Shown here: positions 26,578-35,020 of the stretch, piece after piece | How the letters are laid out: each line of letters starts with the position of its first letter | Position numbering within the stretch: the first letter of the stretch is position 1 | Source: an uncultured Bacteroidota bacterium | GTDB taxonomy: Bacteria; Bacteroidota; Bacteroidia; Bacteroidales; P3 | Assembly: GCA_902800395.1 (NCBI GenBank) | Contig: CADCEC010000004.1 | Span: 194,381-258,380 of the forward strand | Reading direction: 5' to 3' | DNA length: 64,000 nt | Translations under genes and position numbers: made by a program | Notes under the pieces: model-generated | Database searches by the model: none | The model's input: the letters and a program-made list of their open reading frames with translations, nothing else | Told to the model about the DNA's origin: nothing

Positions 26578-27300
26578 GCCCTGCCGCGAAGTGGTAAGTG
26601 ATACACTGTTTGAATCCTCTGACTCTTGCGAGTCGGGGGATTCTTCTTTTGTCAAGTCCCCAGAAGGTATTTGTCCGCACCCTATATAACTGCTGTCCGA
26701 AGTGCGTCCGGCATAGTCCTCCACGAAGCCGTAGAGATGCACCTCGCATCCCGCCCAACGTTCAGGCAACTCCACCGTCACCTGGCGACTGCGGCGGTAG
26801 GCAGGCACCGACAGCACCCCCTCGTCCATCTCCGGACACCAAGCATAGAGATACACCTGGTCGTCGTTCGACGAGCAGAGATGCTGCGGGTTGCGCTCGA
26901 AAGGCACCGTAACGGTGCATCCTTCAGTAATTTGTGGTGTCTCGAAGCCTACAGGTGCCACAGGGCCGATGCTGAGGGTGAGGCTCTCGTAGTCTATCGT
27001 CAGTTGTCCGCCTTCCAAAGAAAAACAGTCGCTGTTAACGCTCATAAAATGGTTACACTCCGTGCGGTGCATCCGCACAGCCTCTGTGTGCATCCCGATA
27101 CGCAAAACCGAACGCAAATGTGATGCCAACTGCGACACCCGTGAAAAAAGACCGCGAGCCTTCTGTTGCCGCTCCGTGCGCGGATTGCGCACCCTCCGCG
27201 GCTTCGCCCGCAGACACCATTGTCCGCGCCATTCGTAGCCTATCACTGTCCCGACGGTCCCGCGGTAGCCGTCGTTGATTCCATAATGTTGCTTTGCCAT
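26326..27300 (-). CDS. DUF6266 family protein with an antisense extension
   Basis: 324-residue reading frame. Residues 1 to about 210 match the DUF6266 family, which is common in Bacteroidota and without known function: MAKQHYGINDGYRGTVGTVI, WRGQWCLRAKPRRVRNPRTE, and an end near SSYIGCGQI. The remaining 110 or so residues are unlike the family. They run through the pruA terminator hairpin and then 252 bases antisense to pruA, with composition expected of a shadow frame. The family normally stops near residue 210, so the natural stop was probably lost. No signal peptide. It has no near neighbour on its strand; a short TTTAAGG repeat and a gene-free stretch lie upstream. Confidence 0.75.
   Translation of the reverse strand: MAKQHYGINDGYRGTVGTVIGYEWRGQWCLRAKPRRVRNPRTERQQKARGLFSRVSQLASHLRSVLRIGMHTEAVRMHRTECNHFMSVNSDCFSLEGGQLTIDYESLTLSIGPVAPVGFETPQITEGCTVTVPFERNPQHLCSSNDDQVYLYAWCPEMDEGVLSVPAYRRSRQVTVELPERWAGCEVHLYGFVEDYAGRTSDSSYIGCGQIPSGDLTKEESPDSQESEDSNSVSLTTSRQGLFGAADEGVFVVVGGVEGLLDGLGRSPTDEVEVGTGLVVGAAGAGTAEGLLANDSSGGLVVEVDVAGGILQQVVAGTECLAVA
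26612..26650 (+). terminator. Strong terminator after pruA
   Basis: A 14-bp stem, GAATCCTCTGACTC paired with GAGTCGGGGGATTC (two G-T pairs), loop TTGC, then TTCTTTT. On the minus strand there is no T run, so it should not stop DUF6266 transcription even though it lies within that reading frame. Confidence 0.88.
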
Positions 27301-27738
27301 AATTGTAAAGTTTAAGGTTTAAGGTGTATTTCCTGCCTCCGGCAGAAAAATGAAACATATATAATATAAGCCCCGAACGTGTTACCGAGGGAATTTTAAC
27401 TAAACTTTAACAGTTTATCCTCCTCACGACGGTGTATCATCGCCGACTGTTGTCGGTGATGGTACATTGCTGATACGTCGTTGGGACGGTTTTAGGACGG
27501 TGTTGGTATCTGGGGATGCTGATTTTTAGATGGTTGTGAGTGCGTTTTAGTGGCAACACCTGGACACTGACGCCGTCATCCAAATAAGAGCCAACTCCCA
27601 GGAGAATTTCCGAAGAGAGCGGTTTTATCCAACAGGATAATTACGACAGGAGGGCGCCCCATGCGGGGCGCCCTCCTTTGTGTGTCGAGATTCCTCTGTG
27701 GTTGCTTTGAGCAACAACACGTGGGAAGGAAAGAATGA
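27301..27738. other. Gene-free region with two hairpins and short repeats
   Basis: No supported gene. Seen: a GTTTAAGGTTTAAGG repeat at 27308-27326; a 15-bp hairpin at 27433-27466 (left arm TGTATCATCGCCGAC, loop TGTT, with G-T pairs); a short direct repeat TTGGGACGG / TTAGGACGG at about 27480-27503; and a perfect 12-bp hairpin at 27649-27676. On the minus strand the region is the leader of the DUF6266 gene and the tail of the lipoprotein gene. The 27433 hairpin could be part of a structured leader, but it matches no riboswitch I know. Confidence 0.6.
27649..27676. terminator. Perfect 12-bp GC-rich hairpin, probable terminator
   Basis: GGAGGGCGCCCC, loop ATGC, GGGGCGCCCTCC. It lies 62 bases after the lipoprotein stop on the minus strand. 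There is TTTGTGTG after it on the plus strand and no T run on the minus strand, so it may be a hairpin-only terminator or a dispersed palindrome. Confidence 0.55.
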
Positions 27739-28161
27739 TTACAGCTGGTGATACAGAAACTCATCGAGTCCGAGCATGGCCATAGCCTGTACTGATTCGG
27801 GGTCATCCGTAGAACGGACAAGGACGTTGTCGCTCGCGCGATAGGTCACAACAAATCCCATGTCTGGTATGCTCAAGGTGGTACCGTCCCAGGTGTAGTG
27901 TACAGTGTTGGTTTCATCCCTACTGTTTCCTGCCATTTCGAAATGGACAACGCGATTGAGAGAATCGGCGGAGATGATTTGGAGTTCGTCGCTCATGACG
28001 ATTTCCATACCCTGGACGTCTCCTTCATAGTAGAATTTCCATGATGTGCCGACAAGGTTCTTGGCTTCGTTGTTTTCTTTGTCGTCTTTCGTGCAGGCGA
28101 CATTCAACATTGCGGCGGCTGCGACAAACAGCAGGGCCATTCTTTTGATGTTCTTAATCAT
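27739..28161 (-). CDS. Small lipoprotein of unknown function
   Basis: 140-residue exported lipoprotein. The signal peptide ends in the lipobox LNVACT with the lipidated Cys at about residue 23, followed by a charged linker. The mature part looks like a small beta-barrel (lipocalin-like or META-type): LVGTSWKFYYEGD, then strands ending VHYTWDGTTLSIPD. This layout is common among short Bacteroidales lipoproteins. It lies 24 bases after the M6 protease and is probably cotranscribed with it. Confidence 0.7.
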   Translation of the reverse strand: MIKNIKRMALLFVAAAAMLNVACTKDDKENNEAKNLVGTSWKFYYEGDVQGMEIVMSDELQIISADSLNRVVHFEMAGNSRDETNTVHYTWDGTTLSIPDMGFVVTYRASDNVLVRSTDDPESVQAMAMLGLDEFLYHQL

Positions 28162-28185
28162 AATTGTGATTTTAAGGGTTATTAT

Positions 28186-29709
28186 TTATTGTTTTATTAT
28201 TTTATGATGCAAGATTTGTCCGTCGGGAAGGTGCATCTTCAGCAGGTAGACGCCTGTGGGCAGTGCCGAGATGGAAAAACTGGATTGTGAGGCGACCAAC
28301 TGGCAGCATCCCAATGCGTTGAATACCTCTATACGGCTACCTGTGGGGATGCCCGCCACCGTCAACTGGCTGCTGGCGGGATTGGGATAGACGCAGATAG
28401 TCGCATTTTCGTCTCTGTTGTCGGGGATGCCCACCGGCAGGAAGTGCACATGGAAGGTCAGCGTGCTGTCGTGCTCCTGGATATTGGTAATCTCAAAACT
28501 CTGTTCGGGAGTGCCGTCGGTGAGATAGGGGTGCGGGTTGGTGGTGGGACCGAACGAGGTGCGCCCCGAGGCCTGGCTGAAGAAGGCGCGTGCAAGCCGT
28601 CCGTTGGTGGTGTCATTGCTGCAATCGGGACGGAAAATCCACAACAGGTGCACGTAGTTCTCGTTGTCGAAAAATGAGTTGTGGTACATTCCTTCCCTGT
28701 CGAGAGGTATGCTGTCAACCCAGCGCGAAATCACCAGGCCGGTCCCCGGAATACCCTCCTCGAAGAGGTCGGCTTTGTTGCGATACTCGAACACATACCA
28801 CTGTGTGGTGTCGATAGATGATTTGATATAGTAGCAGTTCTGTGTGGGACTTGAGCCGGCGCTCCGCAACGTATAGTCACCGTCGGCTGTAATCTGCACG
28901 GGGTCATCGCCGACATGGAGAATCTTACTCTTCATAATGGCGGCTGTTTGACAGCGAAATTCGGATACCCCCATCATATCCCATATCCCCACTTGATTGA
29001 TGTGGGTATAGTTACGATAATGGTAGAGGTCTGGTAGATTCAGCGAGTGCCCCATCTCGTGCCGGAAAATATAGACAGAAAACATGTCGTCAGATCCCTC
29101 AAACTCCATGTTGAAAGCATTGGGCAACAATCCGTTGATGGAAACAGGATGGTCTATCGAATCGTGGGGGAAGAACTCCATGTGTGGCCACAGAAGATCG
29201 CCCCAGTCATCCACGTCTCCTTTGACGATGAAGCTGATATTGTCGATATATCCGTCTCCGTCTCCGTCGAGCACTACGGTGCTGTCCACCAGATGCTCCG
29301 AGTCGATATAATCCAACGCGCGAGCCAGCAGCTGGGACTCGCGCATGGAAATGCCTATCATCGGGTTTTCGCCCTGGTAGCCGTCGGGATTCTCCTCGCT
29401 GTAGGGACGGTAGTAGCTGCGGGGATGGATGTCCTGATAGGAGACAATCGCGCTTCCTGACATATTGTTCGGATACACCGTGTTGTAGTGTAGCTGCCCA
29501 TAGGTGAGCACATCGTAAAAGTTATAGATGGTGAACTTGCCGGGGGCGCGTCCGTTGAACATGGTGTCGATGTATCTGAAGGGAAAGTCGATTTCATCTT
29601 CGTCGGCAAATCGGACAAATACGACCAGATTGGTCAGTTCGGTAGCTGTCTGTGCCATTGCCACCGGTGATATTAGCATCACAGCCAATAATAGGATGAT
29701 TTTTTTCAT
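28186..29709 (-). CDS. Secreted M6-type metalloprotease with T9SS sorting domain
   Basis: About 507 residues from the ATG at 29709. The frame opens further up, but the promoter box (29714-29721) would then lie inside the gene. Signal peptide 1-20 ([15 protein letters not shown]). Zinc-protease core of the M6 (immune inhibitor A) type: [15 protein letters not shown] has HExxH with a following Asp, and IWDMMGVSE gives the Met-turn. The last 75 residues form a type A T9SS sorting domain ([25 protein letters not shown]). Probably exported through the T9SS served by the GldJ and PorP here, to act on host or dietary proteins. Confidence 0.88.
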   Translation of the reverse strand: MKKIILLLAVMLISPVAMAQTATELTNLVVFVRFADEDEIDFPFRYIDTMFNGRAPGKFTIYNFYDVLTYGQLHYNTVYPNNMSGSAIVSYQDIHPRSYYRPYSEENPDGYQGENPMIGISMRESQLLARALDYIDSEHLVDSTVVLDGDGDGYIDNISFIVKGDVDDWGDLLWPHMEFFPHDSIDHPVSINGLLPNAFNMEFEGSDDMFSVYIFRHEMGHSLNLPDLYHYRNYTHINQVGIWDMMGVSEFRCQTAAIMKSKILHVGDDPVQITADGDYTLRSAGSSPTQNCYYIKSSIDTTQWYVFEYRNKADLFEEGIPGTGLVISRWVDSIPLDREGMYHNSFFDNENYVHLLWIFRPDCSNDTTNGRLARAFFSQASGRTSFGPTTNPHPYLTDGTPEQSFEITNIQEHDSTLTFHVHFLPVGIPDNRDENATICVYPNPASSQLTVAGIPTGSRIEVFNALGCCQLVASQSSFSISALPTGVYLLKMHLPDGQILHHKIIKQ

Positions 29710-29713
29710 GGTG

Positions 29714-29745
29714 CAAAGATACAAACTTTTTTCCAACCGACCAAA
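29714..29745 (-). promoter_or_regulatory. Promoter of the M6 protease
   Basis: On the minus strand TTTG (29742-29745), a 20-base spacer, and TATCTTTG (29714-29721). It decides the start codon at 29709, since transcription should begin only a few bases before it, which implies a very short leader. Confidence 0.72.
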
Positions 29746-29785
29746 ATTTTTTTTCCCCCATGCCATCCAGTTGTGTTTTTTTTCG

Positions 29786-29793
29786 TACTTTTG
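29786..29793 (+). promoter_or_regulatory. -7 box of the shortened acetyltransferase
   Basis: TACTTTTG, 24 bases before the ATG at 29818. It faces away from the protease promoter, so the two genes are divergent. Confidence 0.55.
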
Positions 29794-29817
29794 CAGCGAG
29801 AACACACACATTCTTTT

Positions 29818-30171
29818 ATGGCCACTATGGATACTCGACCATTGCAGGGAACACAGATTTTCGAAGCGATAGACGCCACTGGCACTATCCGCAAGGACGA
29901 CCCCCGTCTACGCAACATCGAAGCAGAGATGATTCGCAGCCACGCCCTTTGCCTGCAAATCTCGTCCAAAAAACCCATCGACCCCGACTACAAGGGACTG
30001 TTGGAGCAACTGTTCCAGTGCGAACTCGACGACAGTGTGGCCATCATCTGCCCGGGCGTGACCATAGGAAGGAATGCCGTCGTCGCCGCCGGTGCCGTCG
30101 TCACCAAGGATGTGCCCGACAACACGGTGGTGGGAGGAAACCCCGCCCGGGTCATCAAAACAATTGGCTGA
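29818..30171 (+). CDS. Shortened hexapeptide-repeat acetyltransferase, possible pseudogene
   Basis: 117 residues, about 60% of the usual length of maltose/galactoside O-acetyltransferases. The N-terminal part is helical ([20 protein letters not shown], residues 10-60), as in the family's N-terminal cap. It then jumps to the last coils: [20 protein letters not shown] and [10 protein letters not shown]. The middle coils, with the active-site His and the acceptor pocket, are missing, so catalysis is unlikely unless it pairs with another subunit. The frame is intact across the join and a promoter box is present, so it may still be expressed. The ORF can be extended to 29773, but that would precede the likely start of transcription. 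Confidence 0.6.
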   Translation: MATMDTRPLQGTQIFEAIDATGTIRKDDPRLRNIEAEMIRSHALCLQISSKKPIDPDYKGLLEQLFQCELDDSVAIICPGVTIGRNAVVAAGAVVTKDVPDNTVVGGNPARVIKTIG

Positions 30172-30315
30172 GCCTTACCATGTCAATATCGGCCCCGACA
30201 CCAGCCTTTCTGTCGGGGGACCACCGAGGCTTCTTTGTCGGCATGGTAGTCTTGGAGGGCATGAAAGATACTTCGACCATTGGGTCAATTCCCCACGGTA
30301 ATACTTAGATATTGG

Positions 30316-30609
30316 TTACACCATCTGTTCGATGTTCCAGACGAAAGCACGTATGCCTACTTCCTCATTTCGTTTGTCGAGTTTGCGGACGGAGAGGAGG
30401 AGGTCGTCGACTTTGTCGTCCGGAACGACGGTGAGGATGGCGTTGTTCATCTCTGGCCAGGTATGGGTGCCACGGTGAGGTTCGCCATTCTCGTTGCCGC
30501 GACCTTGGACGTTCTCCCAGAAGGTGAAGCCTCGAATCTGCAGCATATCGAGCATGTACTCGACACGTTCGTTGTTGGCCTGGTTGTAGACTATGAGGAC
30601 TGATTTCAT
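30316..30609 (-). CDS. PG0541-family transporter-associated protein
   Basis: 97-residue cytoplasmic protein with a ferredoxin-like (P-II-type) fold pattern: MKSVLIVYNQANNERVEYML, NNAILTVVPDDKVDDLL. It matches the PG0541 family, named after the Porphyromonas gingivalis protein encoded with an RND efflux system, which is the same arrangement as here. The role is unknown; a regulator of the pump by small-molecule binding is a guess. It is last in the efflux operon, after a repeat-filled 71-base junction. Confidence 0.8.
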   Translation of the reverse strand: MKSVLIVYNQANNERVEYMLDMLQIRGFTFWENVQGRGNENGEPHRGTHTWPEMNNAILTVVPDDKVDDLLLSVRKLDKRNEEVGIRAFVWNIEQMV

Positions 30610-30611
30610 AT

Positions 30612-30683
30612 TAATTAGGAATTTTGAATTAGGAATTAGGAATTGGGCTGAGGCGATAATTCCTAATTCCTAATTGCTAATTA
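30612..30683. repeat. AATTAGGAATT inverted array at the RND/PG0541 junction
   Basis: Seen: AATTAGGAATTTTGAATTAGG and further units at 30612-30645, a 12-base centre GGCTGAGGCGAT, and the inverse units ATTCCTAATTCCTAATTG at 30657-30683. The two arms can form a long hairpin. The end of the right arm supplies the stop codon of the RND gene. Confidence 0.85.
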
Positions 30684-33600
30684 CTCATCAAGGTTAATGT
30701 TCATGAATACGAATTTCTTGCGAATCTTTTCTTGACGCTCGTGGTCACCGCGGCGGTTGAAGGCACCGTAGAGGACGGGGACGACGATGAGGGTGACGAG
30801 GGTGGAGACCAGCAGACCGCCGATGACGACGATACCCATGGTGGTCCATATTTCGGAGCCTTCGGCCGTGGAGGTGGCCATGGGAATCATGCCGAGGATG
30901 GTGGTGAAGGCGGTCATCATGACGGGACGCAGACGGCTCTGGCCGCTGAGGGCGATGGCTTCGTAGAGCGGCACGTCGCGCTCGCGCAAGAGGTTGATAT
31001 AGTCCACAAGCACGATACCGTTTTTCACCACGATACCGATGAGGAGGACGATGCCGAGCATACCCACCATGTCGAGGGTTTCGCCGGTGATCATCAGCGT
31101 GAGGATGACGCCCGAGAGGGCGAAGGGGATGGAGAACATGATGATGGCTGGTTTTCCGAAGGACTCGAACTGCGAGGCCATGACGATGTAGACAAGCATC
31201 ATGATGAGGAGTGCGAGGAGACCCATATCGGAGGTGGAGTCTTTCTGGTCCTCATAGCTGCCGGCGAGGGCTACGTGGACACCTTGGGGGATGCCCATCT
31301 GGTCGAGTTCTTTCTGCACACCCATGGCGAGTTCGCCGAGGGAGGTGTTGAAGGGCATGACGGAGAGGGTGAGGTAGCGCTGGCGGTTCTTACGCTCGAT
31401 GGTGGGCGGGCACCAGTATTCCTCGACCTTAGCGAGCTCCTCGAGCTTGATGATTTTGCCCATGGGGGTGGGAATGGACATCTGTTCGATGTCGGAGATG
31501 GAGGAGCGGTATTCCTCGCGGAGACGCACGACGATGTTGTATTCCTCGCCGTCTTCCTTGAGGTAGCCGGCGGCCATGCCGTTGACGCGGTTTCGGACAT
31601 AGAGGGCCACGGTGGAGCCGTTGAGTCCATGGAGAGCAAGCTTCTGTTTGTCGAAGGTAATCTTCAGCTCGGCGCGGTCTTCATCGCGGCTGACTTTGGT
31701 ATCGCGGGCACCGGCGACGTTCTGCTCGATGCGTTTCTTGAGTTCCTGGGTGAAGTTGGTGGTCTGGTCGAAGTCGTAGCCATAGACTTCGATGGAGAGG
31801 TTGTTATTGCTTCCGCCACCCATCATACCACCTTTGTTGACTTGGTAGTTGACAAGTTCCGGATACTCGGCGAAGCACTTGCGGAGTTCCTCCTGCATCT
31901 GGAAGATGGTGCGCTCACGCTCGAATTTCTTGGTGGCGCGGATGGTCATGGAAATCTTGTTGTTGGTGGTGGAGTTGAAGAGTGCGGCAAAGCCGGCGTC
32001 GTCGTTGGAGCCTGCAGAGGTGGAGATGACCAGGAGGTCTTCCCCGAGGATGCGGCGGATATCGTCTTCCATGTGACGGGCGGTCTTGAGGGTCTCCTCG
32101 ATGCGGGTGCCGCGTTGCAGTTCGGCGGTGACGGAAATCTGGCCGTTGTCCTGTTCCTTCATGAAGTCCATGTGGGAGAAGGTGGAGGCACCGAAGATGA
32201 GCGTCGCCACGAAGAAGGCGAGAGCGGAAAGGAGGGTGACAATCTTGTGGCGGAGGCACCAGCGGAGGAAGTTGGCATAGGAGGCCTCGATGGCGCTGAA
32301 GGCGCGGCCGATGGTCTTATCGAAGGTAAAGAGTTTCTTCTTCTGCTTGGCTTCGGCATCGAGACGGGCCTCTTTGGTGAGGAAGAAGGGCTTCTCCTTG
32401 AGCATCTTGGAAGAGAGCATGGGGATGAGGGTGATGGCGGCGGTGGTGGAGACGCAGACCACGATGGTGACAATCCAGCCGAGTTCCTTGAAGAAGATAC
32501 CCATCATGCCGGGCAGCATGGTGAGGGGCACGAAGACGGCCACAAGCACCAAGGTGGTGGCGATGACGGAGGTCCACACCTCGTTGGTGGCGCAGATGGC
32601 GGCTTCGCGTGGGCTCTCGCCGCGGTCGATGTGCTTGGAGATGTTTTCGAGAACCACAATGGCGTCGTCGACGACCATACCGATGGCCACGGTGAGTGAG
32701 GCGAGGGAGATGATGTTGAGCGAGGAGTCGGCCAGGAGCAGGTAGATGAAGGAGGTGACGAGGGAGATGGGGATGGTGAGGCCAATGATGATGGTGGCGC
32801 GCCAGTTGCCGAGGAAGAGGAGAACGACGAGGACGACGAAGAGGAGGGCATAGAAGATGGACTCGGCGAGGCCATTGATGGCGTTGACGATTTCCTCGGA
32901 ACCGTCACGGATAAGGGTGGCTTCGATGTCGGGAGGCAAGGTCTTCTGGATTTCCTCCATCTTGGCGCGCACCTGTTTGGCAATTTCTACGGTGTTGGCA
33001 CCGGTCTGCTTGGTGATGATGAGTCGGGCGCCGTCGAGGGAGTTGATTTTCTCGTCGAGGGAGAGGTCCTTGATGGTGTCGCGCACGGTGGCGAGGTCGC
33101 GCACAAAGACTTGTTTTCCGGTAGCGGTGGTGGTGACGGCGATGTCGGCTATCTCAGAGCTTTCGACATATTCGCCTTTGACGCGCATCTGGTACTGTTC
33201 CTTGCCCATCTTGACGGTACCGGAGGCGAGGTCGAGGTTGTTGGCCGAGATGGCGTTGCCGACCGTCTCAAGACTGATGCCGTAGGCGTCGAGCTGTTTG
33301 GGGTCGAGGTCGATATAGACGTAGCGCTCGGGAGCACCGGAGACGGTGATGTTACCGATGCCATCGATGCGGTTGAGCTCGTTGACGACATTGTCCTCCA
33401 GGATGCGGTCGAGGCCCGAATAGCTCTCCTTGGCGGTGAAGCCGTAGATCATGACGGGCATGGCCGAGGAGTTGAGCTTCAGAATCATGGGACGCGACAC
33501 GCCGTCGGGCAGGTTGTCGTAGATGAGGTCGACATAAGAACGTATGTCGTTGAGAGCCTCATCGATATTCTCACCCCATTCAAATTCAAGGGTGACGACG

Positions 33601-33866
33601 GAGATGTTGTCCTTGGAGGTGGAGGTAATGTTTTTCAGTCCGTCGACGGAGTTGAGTGAGTTCTCGAGAATCTTGGTGATATTGGTCTCGATGTCGCTGG
33701 CGTTGGCGCCGGCGTAGGTGGTCATCACGGTGACGTAGGGCGGGTCCATCTCGGGCATCTGGTCGATGGGCAGCCGCGTGAGGGAGAAGAGACCCATGAT
33801 GATGACGGCCACGAATATCAAGCCCGTGGTGATGGGCTTGTTGATTGCTGTTTTGTAAATAGCCAT
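30681..33866 (-). CDS. RND efflux transporter, inner-membrane permease (AcrB type)
   Basis: 1061-residue proton-driven drug or metabolite pump (HAE1/MexB-AcrB type). It has twelve membrane helices in two halves, each with a large periplasmic domain. Seen: the N-terminus TAINKPITTGLIFVAVIIMG, PEMDPPYVTVMTTYAGAN, and helix 4 with the proton-relay Asp pair (AIGMVVDDAIVVLENI). The second half has VYIVMASQFESFGKPAIIMF and RDVPLYEAIALSGQSRLRPV. Length is typical. It belongs to the TetR-TolC-MFP-RND-PG0541 set. The substrate cannot be told from the sequence. Confidence 0.95.
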   Translation of the reverse strand: MAIYKTAINKPITTGLIFVAVIIMGLFSLTRLPIDQMPEMDPPYVTVMTTYAGANASDIETNITKILENSLNSVDGLKNITSTSKDNISVVTLEFEWGENIDEALNDIRSYVDLIYDNLPDGVSRPMILKLNSSAMPVMIYGFTAKESYSGLDRILEDNVVNELNRIDGIGNITVSGAPERYVYIDLDPKQLDAYGISLETVGNAISANNLDLASGTVKMGKEQYQMRVKGEYVESSEIADIAVTTTATGKQVFVRDLATVRDTIKDLSLDEKINSLDGARLIITKQTGANTVEIAKQVRAKMEEIQKTLPPDIEATLIRDGSEEIVNAINGLAESIFYALLFVVLVVLLFLGNWRATIIIGLTIPISLVTSFIYLLLADSSLNIISLASLTVAIGMVVDDAIVVLENISKHIDRGESPREAAICATNEVWTSVIATTLVLVAVFVPLTMLPGMMGIFFKELGWIVTIVVCVSTTAAITLIPMLSSKMLKEKPFFLTKEARLDAEAKQKKKLFTFDKTIGRAFSAIEASYANFLRWCLRHKIVTLLSALAFFVATLIFGASTFSHMDFMKEQDNGQISVTAELQRGTRIEETLKTARHMEDDIRRILGEDLLVISTSAGSNDDAGFAALFNSTTNNKISMTIRATKKFERERTIFQMQEELRKCFAEYPELVNYQVNKGGMMGGGSNNNLSIEVYGYDFDQTTNFTQELKKRIEQNVAGARDTKVSRDEDRAELKITFDKQKLALHGLNGSTVALYVRNRVNGMAAGYLKEDGEEYNIVVRLREEYRSSISDIEQMSIPTPMGKIIKLEELAKVEEYWCPPTIERKNRQRYLTLSVMPFNTSLGELAMGVQKELDQMGIPQGVHVALAGSYEDQKDSTSDMGLLALLIMMLVYIVMASQFESFGKPAIIMFSIPFALSGVILTLMITGETLDMVGMLGIVLLIGIVVKNGIVLVDYINLLRERDVPLYEAIALSGQSRLRPVMMTAFTTILGMIPMATSTAEGSEIWTTMGIVVIGGLLVSTLVTLIVVPVLYGAFNRRGDHERQEKIRKKFVFMNINLDE

Positions 33867-33885
33867 TTTCTTTTATTTCTTTTTT

Positions 33886-33935
33886 CTAGGATTTCCTAGG
33901 CATTCCTAGGTGCTCTTAGGTTTTCCTAGTTATTC
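33886..33935. repeat. 10-bp CTAGG tandem repeat (x5) at the MFP/RND junction
   Basis: Seen: CTAGGATTTC, CTAGGCATTC, CTAGGTGCTC, TTAGGTTTTC, CTAGTTATTC, an exact 10-base spacing. It fills the junction and reaches into the last codons of the MFP gene. The same family occurs at 46561-46590. Confidence 0.88.
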
Positions 33936-34967
33936 TACAATCTCTAACTTGTCACCATCCACGAGGCGGGCTTGGCCGGTGATGACGAGTTGGTCGCCGG
34001 CTTTGATGGCGCCGTTCTCGACGGGGATGACCTCGATGCGGTCGTCGTAGCGTTGGCCGAGGGTGACGGCAACGCGACGGGCAGTGCCTTCCTCATTCAC
34101 GAAGACATAGCGGTCGTTCGAGCCCGTGAGTTTCAGCACGCTCTGATAGGGGACGACGATGGCATCGACTTCGCCGATGGCGAGGTGGGTGCGGACGTAC
34201 ATACCGGGACGGATTTTTTCACCGTTGTTGGGGATGTTGAGTTTGGCCTGGAAGGTGTGGGAAGCGGGGTCGATGGTGGGGTAGACAATCTCGATGGTGG
34301 CGGGGAAGGTTTTGCCAGGATAGATGTCGCTCTCGATGTCGACCTTCATGCCAGTTTTGACCAAGGGGAAGTAGGTCTCGGGGATATTGATGATAGCCTT
34401 GAGACGAGAGATCTGGGTGAGGGTGAGGATGGGAGCACCGGTGTACATCTCACCGTCCTCGAAGTTCTTGGCGCTGATGACGCCGGCGAACTGGGCGCGT
34501 ACGAAGGTGTTCTCGTTCTGGAAACGTTCGCTCTCGACGAGTTGGTCGTAGGCGGCTTTGGTCTGGTCGTAGACCTGCTCGCTGACAGAACCGGAGGCTT
34601 TGAGGGCGGTGACGCGGTCGAGCTCGGTCTTGGTGGAGGCGAGGTTGATGCGAGTGGTGTTAAGTTGGGTCTGGTCCATGCGGACGAGCATGGAGCCTTT
34701 CTGCACGCGGCTACCCACCTGGACATAGATATGCTCGATGTGGCCGGTGATGGAGGGCGAGATATTCATGGTCTCGTAGCCCTCGAGGGTGGTGGATAGC
34801 TCGAGTGTCTTGGCGATGCGCTCACTCTGGAGGGTGAGCACTTGCACTTTCTCTGCTTCTTTCTTGGTGGTGGTGGCAGATTTCTTGTCGTCCTGCTTGT
34901 TGCCACCGCAGGCGGCGAGGCCTAAGAAGGCCAGCGCGATGGTTGTGATTTTGATGGTCTTATTCAT
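33930..34967 (-). CDS. RND efflux membrane-fusion protein (AcrA type lipoprotein)
   Basis: 345-residue periplasmic adaptor that links the RND pump to TolC. Lipobox LGLAACGG with the lipidated Cys at about residue 20. Barrel-sandwich half-motifs ITGHIEHIYVQVGSRVQKGS and RAQFAGVISAKNFEDGE flank a helical hairpin (about 100-150). The beta-barrel follows with IRPGMYVRTHLAIGEVDAIVVP. Typical length. It lies between TolC and RND, and repeat arrays occupy both junctions. Confidence 0.94.
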   Translation of the reverse strand: MNKTIKITTIALAFLGLAACGGNKQDDKKSATTTKKEAEKVQVLTLQSERIAKTLELSTTLEGYETMNISPSITGHIEHIYVQVGSRVQKGSMLVRMDQTQLNTTRINLASTKTELDRVTALKASGSVSEQVYDQTKAAYDQLVESERFQNENTFVRAQFAGVISAKNFEDGEMYTGAPILTLTQISRLKAIINIPETYFPLVKTGMKVDIESDIYPGKTFPATIEIVYPTIDPASHTFQAKLNIPNNGEKIRPGMYVRTHLAIGEVDAIVVPYQSVLKLTGSNDRYVFVNEEGTARRVAVTLGQRYDDRIEVIPVENGAIKAGDQLVITGQARLVDGDKLEIVE

Positions 34968-34988
34968 GTTTTTTTATTTTATTCTTTA

Positions 34989-35020
34989 TTACGTGGTAAC
35001 GTTATGACGTTATTTCGAGG
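34989..35020. repeat. ACGTTATT-type repeat at the TolC/MFP junction
   Basis: Seen: TTACGTGGTAACGTTATG followed by ACGTTATTTCG, a degenerate array of ACGTTA and TAACG units. A related stretch (ACACGTAATAACACGTTAACG) lies at about 21049-21069, upstream of exbB. Confidence 0.6.

Noticed and set aside
27649..27676. Insertion-sequence end
   Set aside because: A single palindrome with no partner copy and no transposase nearby.
30172..30315. Remnant of the missing acetyltransferase domain or a terminator (CCCCGACA/TGTCGGGG hairpin near 30193-30219)
   Set aside because: No readable family text in any frame and no T run after the hairpin.
30732..32699. 655-codon plus-strand frame opposite the RND pump
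   Set aside because: Antisense shadow; strings of Gly/Glu/Asp/Val/His mirror the codon use of the pump gene.
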